64,000 nucleotides of DNA from Melastoma dodecandrum. Taxonomy: Eukaryota > Streptophyta > Magnoliopsida > Myrtales > Melastomataceae. The stretch covers positions 8,432,001 to 8,496,000 of the forward strand of contig JARUPY010000606.1 of assembly GCA_029817715.1 (NCBI GenBank), in the 5' to 3' direction. A model generated the notes under the pieces. The model searched no databases. It worked only from the letters and a program-made list of their open reading frames with translations, and had not been told where the DNA came from. Positions 1-12,281 of the stretch are shown piece after piece. The first letter of the stretch is position 1; each line of letters begins with the position of its first letter. The position numbers and the translations under genes were made by a program.

Positions 1-41
1 CTTTATCAGGACAGCAGAGCAGTTGGAGGCTTGTTAATGCT

Positions 42-3000
42 ATGAATATCACTTCTGCTCCGAGAAGCCTTGAGGAGGCGAATGATGGACGGGCGGGTAA
101 TGAAGATGAGACGACGAGAGCAAAAGAAGATAGCGAGAAGTCGGCATCCCTGCCCTTTTACAAGCTCTTCGGCTTCTCCGACTCTTTGGACTTGGCTTTG
201 ATGGTTGTAGGGACTGTAGGTGCTATCGGCAACGGCATGGCCATGCCCCTCATGACATTACTCCTTGGTGAGGCAATCAATGCTTTCGGTCAAAATCAGA
301 GCGGCCATCATCTGGTGCACCTTGTTGCCAAGGTAAAAATCCCACGATTCATGTTCACATCGTTGAAATTTGTTTTTCGGCTTATGATGGACGTTACCGA
401 GAGTTCGTTCTGCAAATTCAGATATCTCTCAAGTTTGTGTACTTGGCATGCTTGGCCGCTGCGTCCGCTTTTCTTCGTGAGTATCAACTCCTCGCTTGAA
501 TTTAAAGGAACTGTCTGGAATCGACCAATGTGAATTTTATAGTTTCTTTTGATTGATCTTCAGAGGTGGCCTGCTGGATGACAACCGGCGAGAGGCAGGC
601 AACGAGAATACGGGGCTTGTACCTGCAGACTATTTTGAGACAAGATATCCCCTACTTCGATAAAGAAACTAACACCGGAGAGGTTGCGGGGAGGATCTCA
701 GGCGACACTGTTCTCATACAAGATGCAATGGGGGAGAAGGTACAAGTCGTCTTCGCCAAATACCCATAAAATTAAAGAGGATAGTATATCAACGCCATCC
801 TGTTCAATCTGCATAGGTGGGAAAGTTTCTGCAACTAACAACAACGTTCTTTGGGGGATTCATCATCGCATTTTTCAAAGGCTGGTTGCTCACACTAGTC
901 TTGTTGACGTCGATTCCCCTCCTCGTCGCTTGTGGTGCAGTACTATCCATATTTACAGCGAAAGCAGCTATTAAGGGTCAAAGTGCTTATGCAAGGGCGG
1001 CAAACATCGCCGAGCAGACTATCAGCTCCATTAGAACAGTACGCTATAAGAGCCAACCTTCCCACCAATCGAAGCATCGAATAATTAATCTTGTCATAGT
1101 ATCATACTATTTCTTGTTCATGACAGGTTGCATCTTTCACTGGCGAGAAGCTGGCGATAGCAAAGTATGATAAGTTTCTTGTTGACGCATACAAAAGCGG
1201 AGTTCAAGAAGGCATTGCCACTGGACTCAGTGCAGGGTTCATGTGGCTCATCGTTTTCAGCACGTATGCATTGGCAACATGGTTTGGCGGAAAGATGATA
1301 CTGGAAAAGGGATATACCGGCGGGGAGGTTCTTAATGTCATCATCGCTATCTTAACTGGCTCTGTGTCAGTAGCAGCTTGCCTAAAAACTGTGTCTGCAG
1401 TAATATCAATCGGAGTGATTGGTGATTTATAAATGTTTTCCGTTGCAGGTCCTTAGGACAGGCTTCTCCTTGCATGAGTGCATTTGCAGCTGGTAAAGCT
1501 GCCGCAGCCAACATGTTTGAAATGATCAACAGAGAGCCGCAGATCAATTTGGATGACACAACTGGAATGAAGTTGGATGATATCTGTGGAGTGATAGAGC
1601 TCAAGGACGTATGTTTCAGCTATCCCGTCAGATTAGATGAGCGAATATTCGACGGATTGTCCTTGCATATTCCTCACGGTACGAGTGCAGCACTGGTTGG
1701 ACCAAGCGGCAGTGGGAAGTCCACCGTGATAAGTCTTATAGAGAGGTTTTATGATCCTCAAGCCGGTGAAGTTCTGATCGATAGCATTAATCTGAAAGAC
1801 TTCAATTTGAAATGGATAAGGAGTAAGATAGGCCTCGTTAGCCAGGAGCCGATGTTGTTCACGGCAAGCATAAAGGATAACATCATGTACGGGAAGGAAG
1901 GGGCAACTACCGAAGAGATAAGAACGGCCGTCGAACTCGCAAATGCTGCCAATTTCATTGACAAGCTTCCTCAGGTCGTTTCCCTATTTCCTGAATTCTT
2001 ATTGCATTATTTCCTCTCATCGTCGTTTTCGTCTTAATCTAGGGGATCGATACTATGGTAGGCGAACATGGGACTCAATTGTCCGGGGGGCAGAAGCAGA
2101 GAATCGCCATTGCCAGGGCAATACTCAAGGATCCGAAGATCTTATTACTCGATGAAGCCACCAGTGCGCTTGATGCAGAATCCGAGAGAGTGGTTCAAGA
2201 GGCGATGGACCAAATGATGGGAAGTCGGACTACTGTTATCGTCGCGCATCGTTTGAGCACCGTGAAGAGTGCAGACATGATTGCCGTTATTCATAACGGC
2301 AAAATAGTGGAGAAAGGTGGCTCAACTCGTGTTTCAGCTGCCTGCCGCTGATCTTATATTCATTCCCTGTATAATAGTATCTCCACATGATTAAGGACGC
2401 TCTGAATGTCATGTTTTGGTCTTACAGGCAAACACTCGGAACTGCTGTTGAATTCTGAGGGAGCGTATAGTCAACTGGTACACTTGCAAGAAGTAAAACA
2501 AGAATCAGATCGAGTTGCTGAGGCATTGGATACGCCAGATGATCAAGTTGCTGAGGCATTGGATAAACCAGATGGCCATTCTGTCAGCAGAAACTCAAGT
2601 TTTAGAGGGCCAGCATCATTGAGGACCGTGAGTCGTGTCTCATCAGGAGGTTCCTTCTCTGTTTCCTCCCGGATCCATAATGTTGGGCCAGACATCGCCG
2701 ATAATGGTCAGGAAGGACAAATTCCAGCATCTGGCGGAGATGAAGAAAAGTTAAGGCCTATGGAAGTTGCCATCAGTCGAATTGCGCATCTCAACAAGCC
2801 AGAAATTCCAGTACTCTTGGCTGGAACTATTTTCGCAATCATATCTGGTATTATATTTCCGATATATGGCTTGATGCTATCGAGGGTGATCAAGACATTC
2901 TATGAAGTGCCAGAAAAATTAAGAAAAGATTCCGAGTTCTGGGCAGCAATGTTCGTGGCCTTAGGATTGGTGTCATGTCTCTCGAATTCGGCACAAACGT

Positions 3001-4874
3001 ACTTCTTCTATGTTGCTGGCTGCAAATTAATTCAGAGGGTTAGATCACTGTGCTTCACAAAGGTGGTTCACATGGACGTTGGCTGGTTTGATGAAACTGA
3101 GCACTCGAGTGGGGTGATCGGTGCAAAGCTATCTGTGGATGCAACCTCATTGCGGGGACTGGTTGGAGATGCTGTCTCACGCTACGTGCAGAACACGGCC
3201 TGTGGTGTCGTTGGTTTGGTAATTGCATTTGCTTCTAGTTGGCAGCTGGCATTCATCATCCTTGCGATGCTTCCTCTTCTATTTTTGAGTGGATATGCCC
3301 AGATGAAGTTCATTAAAGGATACAGCGCAGATGCCAAGGTAGTAACTTAGTAAAGTCTAAAGGATAAGATTTTTTCGATTCTGTCTGAAATTGAGATTAA
3401 TTGTCGCTTAAGTCTCTTGTGTTGGTTTCCAGATGATGTACGAGGAAGCTAGTCAAGTCGCGACAGATGCGGTTGGGAATATCCGAACTGTTGCCTCTTT
3501 CTGCGCCGAAGAGAAGATAATTCGACTTTATGCAAAGAAATGCGAAGGCCCCATGAAAGCCGGGATCATGCAAGGAATTGTCTGCGGGCTTGGCTTCGGA
3601 ATGTCTTTGTTCTTGCTTTATTCCGTCTACGGGACCTGCTTTTATGCAGGAGCTTGGTTTGTCCAGGATGGCAAGACGACTTTCGTAGATGTTTTCCGTG
3701 TAAGAACGTCTCTTCATCAGTTGACTGATCTCATGGTGCTGCATCTAGTCTATGAGGAACAAGCCGCCGGTTTTGGTTTGATGATAAATGTGCAAATATG
3801 CAGGTGTTATTGGCTCTGACACTGGCTTCGATTGGGATTACTGAGTCCAGTTCACTGTCGCCCGATTCCAGCAAAGCGAAAACTGCTGCAGCTTCTGTTT
3901 TTGGGATTCTCGACCATAAATCGAACATCGACCCGAGTGATGAATCCGGATCGGTGCTGGAAAATGTGGTCGGAGAAATAGTACTCCACAATGTCACCTT
4001 CAAGTACCCTTCTCGGCCTGATGTACTGATCTTTCGAGATCTGAGCTTGGCTATCCAAGCGGGCAAGGTATGCGACGCCGTCTTTTGTTTGTAATTTTCT
4101 TGGGTTGTTGCTTCGCTTCTTCATTGACGAGGTGTCGTTGTGGCAGACTATTGCTTTGGTTGGAGAAAGCGGGAGTGGGAAATCGACAGTCATCGCATTG
4201 CTGCAACGCTTTTACGATCCTGATTCGGGATACATTTCCCTGGACGGCGTCGACATTAAATCCCTGCGACTCAAGTGGTATCGGCAGCTGATGGGCCTGG
4301 TAAGTCAAGAACCGATTCTATTCAACGACACCGTACGTGCGAACATAGCCTACGGCAAGGAGGGGGATGCATTAGAGACAGAGATATTGGCCGCGTCTGA
4401 ATTAGCAAATGCTCACAACTTCATCAGTTCTCTGGACCAGGTAACCATTCTGTCTGTGTTGCTCGTACTCGGTTGTAATGATATCTGAGATCATTTGATA
4501 TCATCCCGCAGGGTTATGAAACCTTTGTTGGCGAAAGGGGGGCCCAGCTCTCCGGTGGCCAAAAGCAACGGGTAGCTATAGCCCGCGCCATAATGAGGGA
4601 CCCAAGGATCCTCCTCCTCGACGAGGCAACGAGTGCGTTGGATGCCGAATCCGAGAGCGCTGTTCAAGATGCGCTGGACACGGTCATGGTTAACAGGACA
4701 ACAGTTGTGGTGGCACACCGTCTGTCGACGATAAAGAATGCCGATGTGATCGCAGTGGTGAAGGACGGGGCGATTGTCGAGAAGGGGAGTCACGACAAGC
4801 TGATAGGCATCGAGGGCGGAGTGTATGCGGCCCTGGTCACGCTGCACAGGAACGCCGCAGCTCCTCAGCGGTAA
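42..4874 (+). CDS. ABC transporter B family (P-glycoprotein/MDR type), ABCB4/ABCB11-like
   Basis: Twelve coding exons with consensus splice sites: 42-332, 422-476, 564-739, 817-1038, 1127-1365, 1449-1974, 2043-2316, 2428-3338, 3433-3699, 3804-4067, 4147-4440 and 4512-4874. They join in frame to 1293 aa, the usual length of full ABCB proteins. The layout is two membrane domains each followed by a nucleotide-binding domain. Walker A motifs GPSGSGKST (near residue 411) and GESGSGKST (near 1081), two LSGGQ signatures (near 516 and 1186) and [11 protein letters not shown]alker B segments are all intact. Such proteins are ATP-driven exporters in the plasma membrane. Plant members of this clade (ABCB4/11/21) are known for auxin transport, but the substrate here is inferred only. 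The linker is serine-rich, with a short local repeat (a VAEALD segment occurs twice near 2510-2560). A second, more distant ABCB gene lies at 48.4 kb in the same orientation. Confidence 0.93.
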
Positions 4875-5556
4875 CAAGGGGCTGCTCAGCATCATTCACT
4901 AGGACGATCTGAGTTTCTGCCTCGCTCATCCGATCTAAACAACGTGTTCTCCACACACCCCCAGTTCAGCATTTCATTTTCCTTTTCTTTACCCATTTTG
5001 CTATTTAAATTACCCACGAATTGAATGGAGACATAATGCGCGGATAAGACTCATCGAATACATGAGCTTTGGCAAGATTCCGAGCTCACCAATCCCCAAT
5101 CAAATGTTATTGCGCCTAACTAAATAAAGCTAATAGTGGGATTGGATTCCGTTGACTAGGTTGTAATAAAATCGTAGAAATCCTCAAACCTGTCTTTAAT
5201 TTAGGGCTTTCGGGGTTTCTTCCTTCTTACACAACATTTCAGTCTCTTCCACTTCCGCGGCGCCATCTCCAACAGGTTACCTCCTCCCTCACCCTCCTCC
5301 TTATGGGGCGGATTGCGTTTGTGGGTTGCTAAAGCAGGAAACTTTGGTTCTCCTCCTTGAAATTCTAATCTGGGATTTCTGGGTTTTGGTCGAAGTTAAT
5401 GCGAAATCGAATCTTTCTGTGAAGGGGATTGTTGTGGAAGGTTCTGTTTGGGAATTTGATCGTTTGATCTGCTTGTCGAGGGTTAAAGTTTGCAGATTTT
5501 GGGTTTGTTTTTTTGTCTCTCACTCATGTTTGGTGATGTGCTTGTAGATAAGCGTC
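4875..5556. other. Intergenic region and 5' leader of the prolyl-tRNA synthetase gene
   Basis: No open frame of note. The left part is the presumed 3' UTR of the ABCB gene. A pyrimidine-rich stretch with a TTAGGGCTTT motif near 5202 resembles the telo-box motifs of translation-related plant genes. A CAG or TAG acceptor-like site just before the start codon (near 5547) suggests a 5' UTR intron. Confidence 0.4.
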
Positions 5557-8500
5557 ATGGCTGGTGCTGAGAAAAAGAAACCCAATGCCAGTGCCAGCAC
5601 GGGTGAGTACCTGGTACTGTGGTCCTTTATTGTCAATTGTTTGCCTTGTTGGAAGAGTCTTTTCAAGCTTTGTTTTGGGAATAGGAGGGAAGAAGAAGGA
5701 GGTGAAGAAGGAAACCGGGTTGGGTTTATCCATCAAGAAGGACGAAAACTTTGGAGATTGGTATCAGGAGGTGGGATTCATCCCATTATTTTAGTTCCCC
5801 TGTATGCTCGCATTTTTCTTTTATAACATGGGAAAAATCCATGAGCCGGGATATAATTCTGTGGTCAGTTGTGTACTAATAATCACTTCCTGTAACAATT
5901 GTATGTAGGTTGTTGTCAATGGAGAAATGATTGAGTATTATGATATTTCGGGATGCTATATCTTGAGGCCTTGGGCAATGTCAATTTGGGAGATTATGCA
6001 AGTGAGTTTCCAGTTTTAGTGCCTATGTACATGAATTGTTTTCCTATATTTTTTTCTGAATAATTATTGTTATCCAAAGTAATGGACTTCATTTCCTTAT
6101 TAGGCATCCAGCCTCTTCTCATTCAGAGCTTTCTGTTGTCGATTTTTGCTAATGGTTTTTGTATAAATATGCAGGAATTCTTCGATGCAGAGATCAAAAA
6201 AATGAAAATTAAGAACTGCTACTTTCCTCTTTTTGTATCTCCTGGTGTCCTTCAGAAAGAGAAGGACCACATCGAAGGTTTTGCTCCCGAGGTGAAATCC
6301 TTCTCCCATGTTTTCCCGTTGGTAGACTTAACCTAGGTCGATTTGGTAATGTTGCATGAAAACAATGTGGATGTGATAGCTCTTTGGTATGTGAACTTTA
6401 CCATTTTCCATGTACTGTAAAATTTTATTATGTGCTTTGTGTCAGCATAGTCAGTAGGGCTCCAGAGAGCTAATTAGCTTCTTGGCTTTTAGGTGGCATG
6501 GGTGACAAAGTCTGGTGATTCTGATTTAGAAGTGCCCATTGCAATTCGTCCTACTAGCGAGACTGTCATGTATCCCTTCTATTCCAAGTGGATAAGAGGA
6601 CACAGGGACCTGCCTTTGAGACTAAATCAATGGTGCAATGTTGTACGATGGGAGTTCAGCAATCCAACACCATTTATCAGGTACTTATTTGTGGAGCCCA
6701 AAATAGAAATTCTGAAGAGAAATCTCTTGTAAAAATTTGTGTAGAGCCAATGCCAGTGTACTTCCCCAAGCGTGGTAACTTCAAAGCTTAAAATGTAATT
6801 AGTTGACAGATATATGATTTAAATACTATTTACTGTTAACAGCCTTGTCCTAGTATTTGAATGATTTCCTGAAGCATCTAAATGGGTCTTCTTTGCAGGA
6901 GTCGTGAGTTTCTATGGCAGGAAGGTCACACTGCTTTTGCGACTAAGGAAGAGGCTGATAGAGAGGTTATTTGTGCTTCTATTTCACCCGTGTTTAATAC
7001 CCTTGTTTTAAGTATCTTGGATTCCTAATAAACTGGTATAATCTTTGTCTTCTTTAGGTTCTTCAAATATTGGAGCTTTATAAATGTATATATGAAGATT
7101 TTTTGGCCATTCCTGTTATAAAAGGAAAGAAGAGTGAGCTAGAGAAATTTGCTGGAGGCTTTTATACAACTAGTGTGGAGGTACAGAAGACCAGGGAAAT
7201 TATTACATAATATTTCTTTTTTCTCTTTTGTTCCAATTTTGAATGGTTAGTTATTACGTATGTTCCATTTTAATGTCTTCCGCTCTTCTTTATTTGTAGG
7301 CATTCATTCCAAACACTGGACGCGGTGTACAGGGCGCAACTTCGCATTGTCTAGGTCAGAATTTTGCAAAAATGTTTGAGATATATTTTGAAAATGAGAA
7401 AGGAGAGAAGAACATGGTCTGGCAGAACTCTTGGGCCTACAGCACTAGAACGGTAGGGCCCCTTATTGACATGCCCTTTCATACGCCTGATTAATCTGTT
7501 ACACATTCACTACTGGAAGCATGTTTGCATAAAATGGGTTCGGTTCACGTTTGTATTATGCTGAGAGGAGCTCTGAAATGATGTCATGGCTTTTTCATTG
7601 TGCAATTAACTCTTAGAGGAAATGTTACATTGTTTCGATTTGATTCCTATTCCTCTTCACAAAAGGCATGCTTTACTCCCTCGTGTTCATAAATTGTTCC
7701 AGATTGGAGTGATGGTTATGGTCCATGGAGATGACAAGGGCTTGGTGCTTCCTCCTAAGGTGGCGTCTGTTCAGGTTGTTGTGATTCCAGTGCCCTACAA
7801 GGATGCTGATATGCAAGGAATACTTGATGCCTGTACCTCCACCATGAACACCTTGTGTGAAGCAGGAATTCGTGCTGAGGTTGATTTGAGAGATAATTAC
7901 TCACCCGGATGGAAATACTCCAATTGGGAATTGAAAGGCGTGCCTCTTAGGATTGAAATCGGTCCTAAGGATTTTGCAAATAACCAGGTATTTGAGCATT
8001 TAATCGACTTTTTCCTTTATAATCAATTGTATTTATTTGTTTGCAAAAGGTATGAAATCACTGCTAGACCATCTAGGCAGATGTCTCTTGTTGTAAAGCA
8101 TATCCTCCTCGTACTTGTAGGTACGTGCTGTCCGGCGGGACAATTCTGCGAAGTGTGACATACCGCAAGCTAACTTGGTGGAGAAAATTAAGGAGTTGCT
8201 AGATGATATTCAGAAAAGCCTCTTTAATGCGGCAAAAGAAAAGCGAGATGCTTGCGTCCAAGTGGTTAAGACTTGGGAGGAATTCTTGGAAGCCCTTGGT
8301 CAAAAGAAACTGATTTTGGCCCCTTGGTGTGATGAAGAGGTACTGGTTACTCTGAAAGCATTTCTTATCAACTGTAACTCATTGTAAAATCTTGTGCCCT
8401 TATTTTCTTCTCTGTAGGAGGTGGAAAAGGACGTCAAAGCACGAACAAAAGGCGAGACAGGAGCCGCTAAGACCCTTTGTTGTCCCTTCGAGCAGCCTGA

Positions 8501-8708
8501 ACTTCCTGAAGGTGAGCTTTTTCCTGGGATTTGGGTGCTCTTTCTTTTTTCTGATGGATGGTTTGCGATTTGAGGATCTGGCCTCAACGCAAAACGTATA
8601 TCACTTGGTTGAATAATGGAGATATAATGCCAACCCAAAACAGGCACGAAATGCTTCGCCTCCGGAAAACCAGCCAAGGTGTGGAGCTACTGGGGAAGGA
8701 GCTACTGA
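5557..8708 (+). CDS. Proline--tRNA ligase, cytoplasmic type (class II aminoacyl-tRNA synthetase)
   Basis: Twelve coding exons: 5557-5602, 5685-5770, 5909-6001, 6175-6291, 6493-6680, 6899-6965, 7058-7180, 7300-7452, 7703-7987, 8121-8339, 8418-8511 and 8644-8708. They join to 511 aa. The enzyme charges tRNA-Pro with proline. The N-terminus is lysine-rich and lacks a transit peptide, which fits the cytosol. Class II motifs are visible: a motif 2 region with [10 protein letters not shown] and [14 protein letters not shown], and a motif 3 region near [12 protein letters not shown]. The C-terminus has the eukaryotic/archaeal ProRS zinc-binding-like extension and ends in SYWGRSY, a tyrosine-terminal end typical of this ProRS type. 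All junctions keep frame and no lesion was seen. The start is the first ATG after a probable 5' UTR intron. Confidence 0.93.
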
Positions 8709-9010
8709 GTTTCTTAGAGATGATTTCACACATCCCTTTTGCTTGACAATCTTGCCATGGGCGGAGGATCTTCATCCTAAAAAAAGTTTGAAAGATTATT
8801 CATCTAGACCACAACAGGGATTGAGTTTTCTAATCAGTAGACTACTTTCCCCTGTTTATTAATTTGGTGTTGAACTTGATGCTGGTGTCCTGTTTTTGTG
8901 GGGGAGTAAGATATTTGGTACTATGAAGCCGGCATTATATCCACAAAGGCCTCCTAGCAACCGTTGCCCGCAGTTTGCCCTCGGCCGCATGTAGGAAGAT
9001 ACACTCGAGT
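8709..9010. other. 3' flank of prolyl-tRNA synthetase gene
   Basis: AT-rich sequence with no supported gene. It is presumed to hold the synthetase 3' UTR and polyadenylation region. Confidence 0.4.
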
Positions 9011-9019
9011 TATGAGGCA

Positions 9020-9475
9020 TTTCAACCGTGGAGCTTTGGCTGGATTTGGGAAAGGTTTGTTCACGAGTCGGGTGCTACTAAAGAAGGAATCATGATCATC
9101 ACTCCAATCACGGAATCTATACATTTGTTTGTCGTCGCTTTCTGTCGTCTGCAGTCATATCATTGCAGTCAGGATAGTTTTGATCTTGGCCTATTACAGT
9201 TATCTTACTGTCCAGAATCTCACGATACAGGCTCCATCAAACTCCCCTAACACGGATGAGGTAGATCCAGACTCCTCTAACCACGTGTGCATTGAAGACT
9301 GCTTTATAAGCACCGGAGATGTTGTCATCGCCATCAAAAGCGGTTGGGATGAGCACAGCATATCCTTCGCACCATCTGCAGGCTCAACGGAGAAACTCAG
9401 TCTTCCGGAATAGCCATCAGCAGCGAATTGTCGGGCGGCATGCTGTTGAGGACATATGCAAGGAATAGAGGGTCA
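9020..9475 (+). pseudogene. Polygalacturonase (glycoside hydrolase 28) gene fragment
   Basis: The frame covering about 9196-9413 reads like the centre of plant GH28 proteins: SPNTDEVDPDSSNHVCIEDC followed by FISTGDVVIAIKSGWDEH. Polygalacturonases hydrolyse pectin in cell walls. The family catalytic signature GDD reads GDV here, so one catalytic aspartate is lost. After 9413 that frame stops, but the next frame continues with SSGIAISSELSGGM, the family's following GS-E-M-SGG segment, so there is a frameshift. Upstream sequence in another frame (about 9050-9130) has only weak similarity. No start, N-terminal half or C-terminal half is present. It is a decayed fragment beside the synthetase gene, not a functional enzyme. 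Confidence 0.75.
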
Positions 9476-10036
9476 GCATGCTGTTGATATCCGTTGCTGC
9501 TTCGCCATCCGCTGTCATTCCTAGGAATTGGCTTTACAGGAATTAACTTTGTCCACTGTTGTTGCCTTTTAGGTTTGAGGATATACTTGCGGACACCATT
9601 TAAGCAAGCATCCATGACTAATCACGTTCTTACATCTCTGGTTCTACATCAAGGAACAGTCTGACTTTTAGCTGACAGATGAACTGCAATTGAATGGATT
9701 GGGTCCCAAGTTTTAACTAGAGGCTCGTGGTTCCCTCTTCATCTCCGTCGGAGCAGAACGTCTGAAGCATTAAAGCTATGTGGTTAATCAATTCTGGTGG
9801 TACAAACCCATAAACGCCGCAATCTAATGTCGGCCCAGAAGTTTATATATATTTATGAACTCCCTCGTTGAATTTCAATACAAGAACTCGCACTCGAGCT
9901 CGATCGTCATGCTAGGATAGTGCTCGCAGCATGTACGCGTTAAACGAAGTACTAATCAGGTTGAAAAATATGAGGTCATGGACAATGGCAGCAACCACCT
10001 TTGATGTCCTTATGCAGCCCAGCAGCATCCTGTCTT
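9476..10036. other. Intergenic region without a recognised gene
   Basis: No supported coding sequence on either strand. The right part is the 3' flank of the minus-strand Aux/IAA gene. Confidence 0.4.
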
Positions 10037-10921
10037 CTAACATATTCTGGTGATCTTCAGTCTCCTCACGCTTGACAGGAAGACCCTGCCCCAGAATGTA
10101 ATAAGATTGATAGAAAGTTAATCGCCGCAGATTGATTTCGCTCACTTTCAGGCATAGTCATCCCTCAAAAGGAAATAAGAACTCGGTACTTACTCCCAAG
10201 GGACATCGCCGACCATGAGCCAGTCTCCCTCCTTGTCTTCATATGTCAGGACATGGCAACCTTCGCTCTGAGCCTCGTCCATCTCCGACCCTGCTCACTC
10301 CCACACCCCCACCCCCCAACAAAACACGATTTCTTCATGTAACGAAGAGAGACGGTTGTACCCTGGATGTAGTAGTAGTAATAATAGTAGTAACCACAAC
10401 AAGCACTCACATATGATGCTGGTGTTGAACATGGAGTCAACGGTGGTGACGAGCTCGTGGAACCCGTCATGAGCAAGCAAGTCGAGCTTCCTCCCAATGG
10501 GTATCCCCTCCATGTAGACTTTAACGTAGAACGTGGTCGCGCCGAAGTCGGACTCATCCCCTTCTTCTCGACAACCATCCACATCCATCTGGTGGTGCCT
10601 GTATGAAATACGATGAAAAAACTATAAAAAAAAAAAAAAACTCAAAACAAGGAAAAAATGAGGGAGTCTGGCTACTCACGCAGGGGTGTGGTCCTCATCG
10701 CGGGACCAGTTGAGGCTGAGGTCTGTTCGTGGGTTCCTCTTCAGGCCAGCGGCGAGCCAAGAGGCGGAGGTGGACGAAGAAGAAGAGGAGGAAGGGAGGT
10801 GAGGGTGAGGGCGAGTGGTGTCATTGGAAGATGAGTTAGAGCTTATTCTTCTCCTTCTTCTACTATTACCACTACTACTACTACTTTCTCTGCCCTTCCA
10901 CATCCTCGTAAGGTACGACAA
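10037..10921 (-). CDS. Non-canonical Aux/IAA protein, IAA20/IAA30-like (lacks domain II)
   Basis: Four minus-strand exons: 10921-10680, 10598-10411, 10290-10194 and 10085-10037, joining in frame to 191 aa. The protein carries the PB1-type domains III and IV of Aux/IAA repressors: [20 protein letters not shown], then [20 protein letters not shown], then [15 protein letters not shown] at the end. Aux/IAA proteins bind ARF transcription factors in the nucleus and repress auxin responses. The GWPP domain II degron recognised by TIR1/AFB receptors is absent, as in IAA20/30/31, so rapid auxin-triggered turnover is not expected (inference). The LxLxL repression motif is reduced to TDLSLNWS, with the third leucine replaced by tryptophan. 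The N-terminus is rich in Ser and Arg. The second intron and neighbouring DNA carry trinucleotide repeats (10369-10392). Confidence 0.9.
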
Positions 10922-12281
10922 CTCTTCTCCCTTCGTGGTGAGTCATTTTTATAGGAAACAAACCCTCAACACCAACACTGTTTTCCTCGTGTGCCTCTCT
11001 CTATCTGCTAAACAAACACATGACATTTTCAAGTCTTTATGGGAATACTAATGGAAGCCGAGCCGACAACAACACGTGCATTGTGGGGGCTACCGACGAC
11101 CCCCGCTCTTCTTCCTTTACACACCCCGGAATTGAATCAAATCACACTCCCCGGGCGGCGGCTTAAAAAATGTCTCGTCTTCTTAAATGGTCAAATAAAA
11201 ATCCACATGCACGTGTGTAACACAAAATCCCACGTGACCTTGGTTTCAAGTGTTGTTCCTTTGTCCCCCCCTCCAGTCAAAAAAAAAAAAAAAAAACAAC
11301 ATTTCTCGATGTCAAAAGCAGCTGACACCAGGACATGGTCGGACGGCGACCTTGGATCATGGATGTCCCCCCCCCCCACCCACTTCCCCTCCCATACATT
11401 TGTTGCGTCTTCCCCTCGTCCTATCCCCCCGCTTTCGACAAATGAAAAGTATGTGTGAGAGTTTGTTCCGTCGGGGATTGGTATTACAATGACTTCTTGT
11501 TGTGTCGCGCTCCTTTTATTTTTAGTGAGTATTTCGGTCCGAAGAATCTCAAGTCTATAAGGTCCCCCCACGACCAGAATGGGCTTATGAATGGACTCGA
11601 GCTTAAAATTACGTAAAGCAGTGAATATTGACGAGTATAAATAGAATTCTTATTGATAATGTGATACACGCAATCACAATCACATGTTATAGATTTGCTC
11701 TTAGTCTTTAGTTATTCTTGTGATTTACTTACTCGTTTTTTTTTTTACGGCGATTCCTAAGTGTCATTGTCGGATGGCGTGAAAGATTCAAATGATTTTC
11801 CCTTGTTAGAGAATATTCGATGAGATTTCATTTCAATTTCGACCGGTGAAAATGGGTGGCCCCCACAACTTTTCTCTTCCCCTTTAACCGGACAACGTTA
11901 ACTCTGGGGGTCAAACACGAGATCTGATTTTGGGATTTGGACATGTAAGGATGTTGGTCCCTGATTGATTGAGGAGGCAATGGCTCCTCTTTCGGGTTGT
12001 GTCCCAAGGGACAGCTGTTTTCCCTTTTCTTCTCTTCTTCCTTTTTCTCCCCCTCACCGACCGACCCACTTGCCCTTCCCCCTCTTCTACTATTCTTTTT
12101 TTTACCTTCTTACATGATCTCGTTCCGACATTCGTACGCCGAACGAGGAACACGACCACCACCTCGCAATTACAGCTGTGAAAATGCTGTCCCATTCTCA
12201 CGTAAAGCCAACACCGACACAGACCTTTTTACAACGAAGCCATACCAGACCAGACCTTCCACGATCGTGCGGCGACGACGT
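10922..12281. other. Intergenic region between Aux/IAA and PPR genes
   Basis: The left side is the upstream region of the Aux/IAA gene. It holds poly-A (11279-11296), a C-run (near 11368), ACGTG-core motifs (11073, 11212, 11231) and other low-complexity tracts. Open frames here are short and low in complexity. No gene is supported. Confidence 0.4.
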
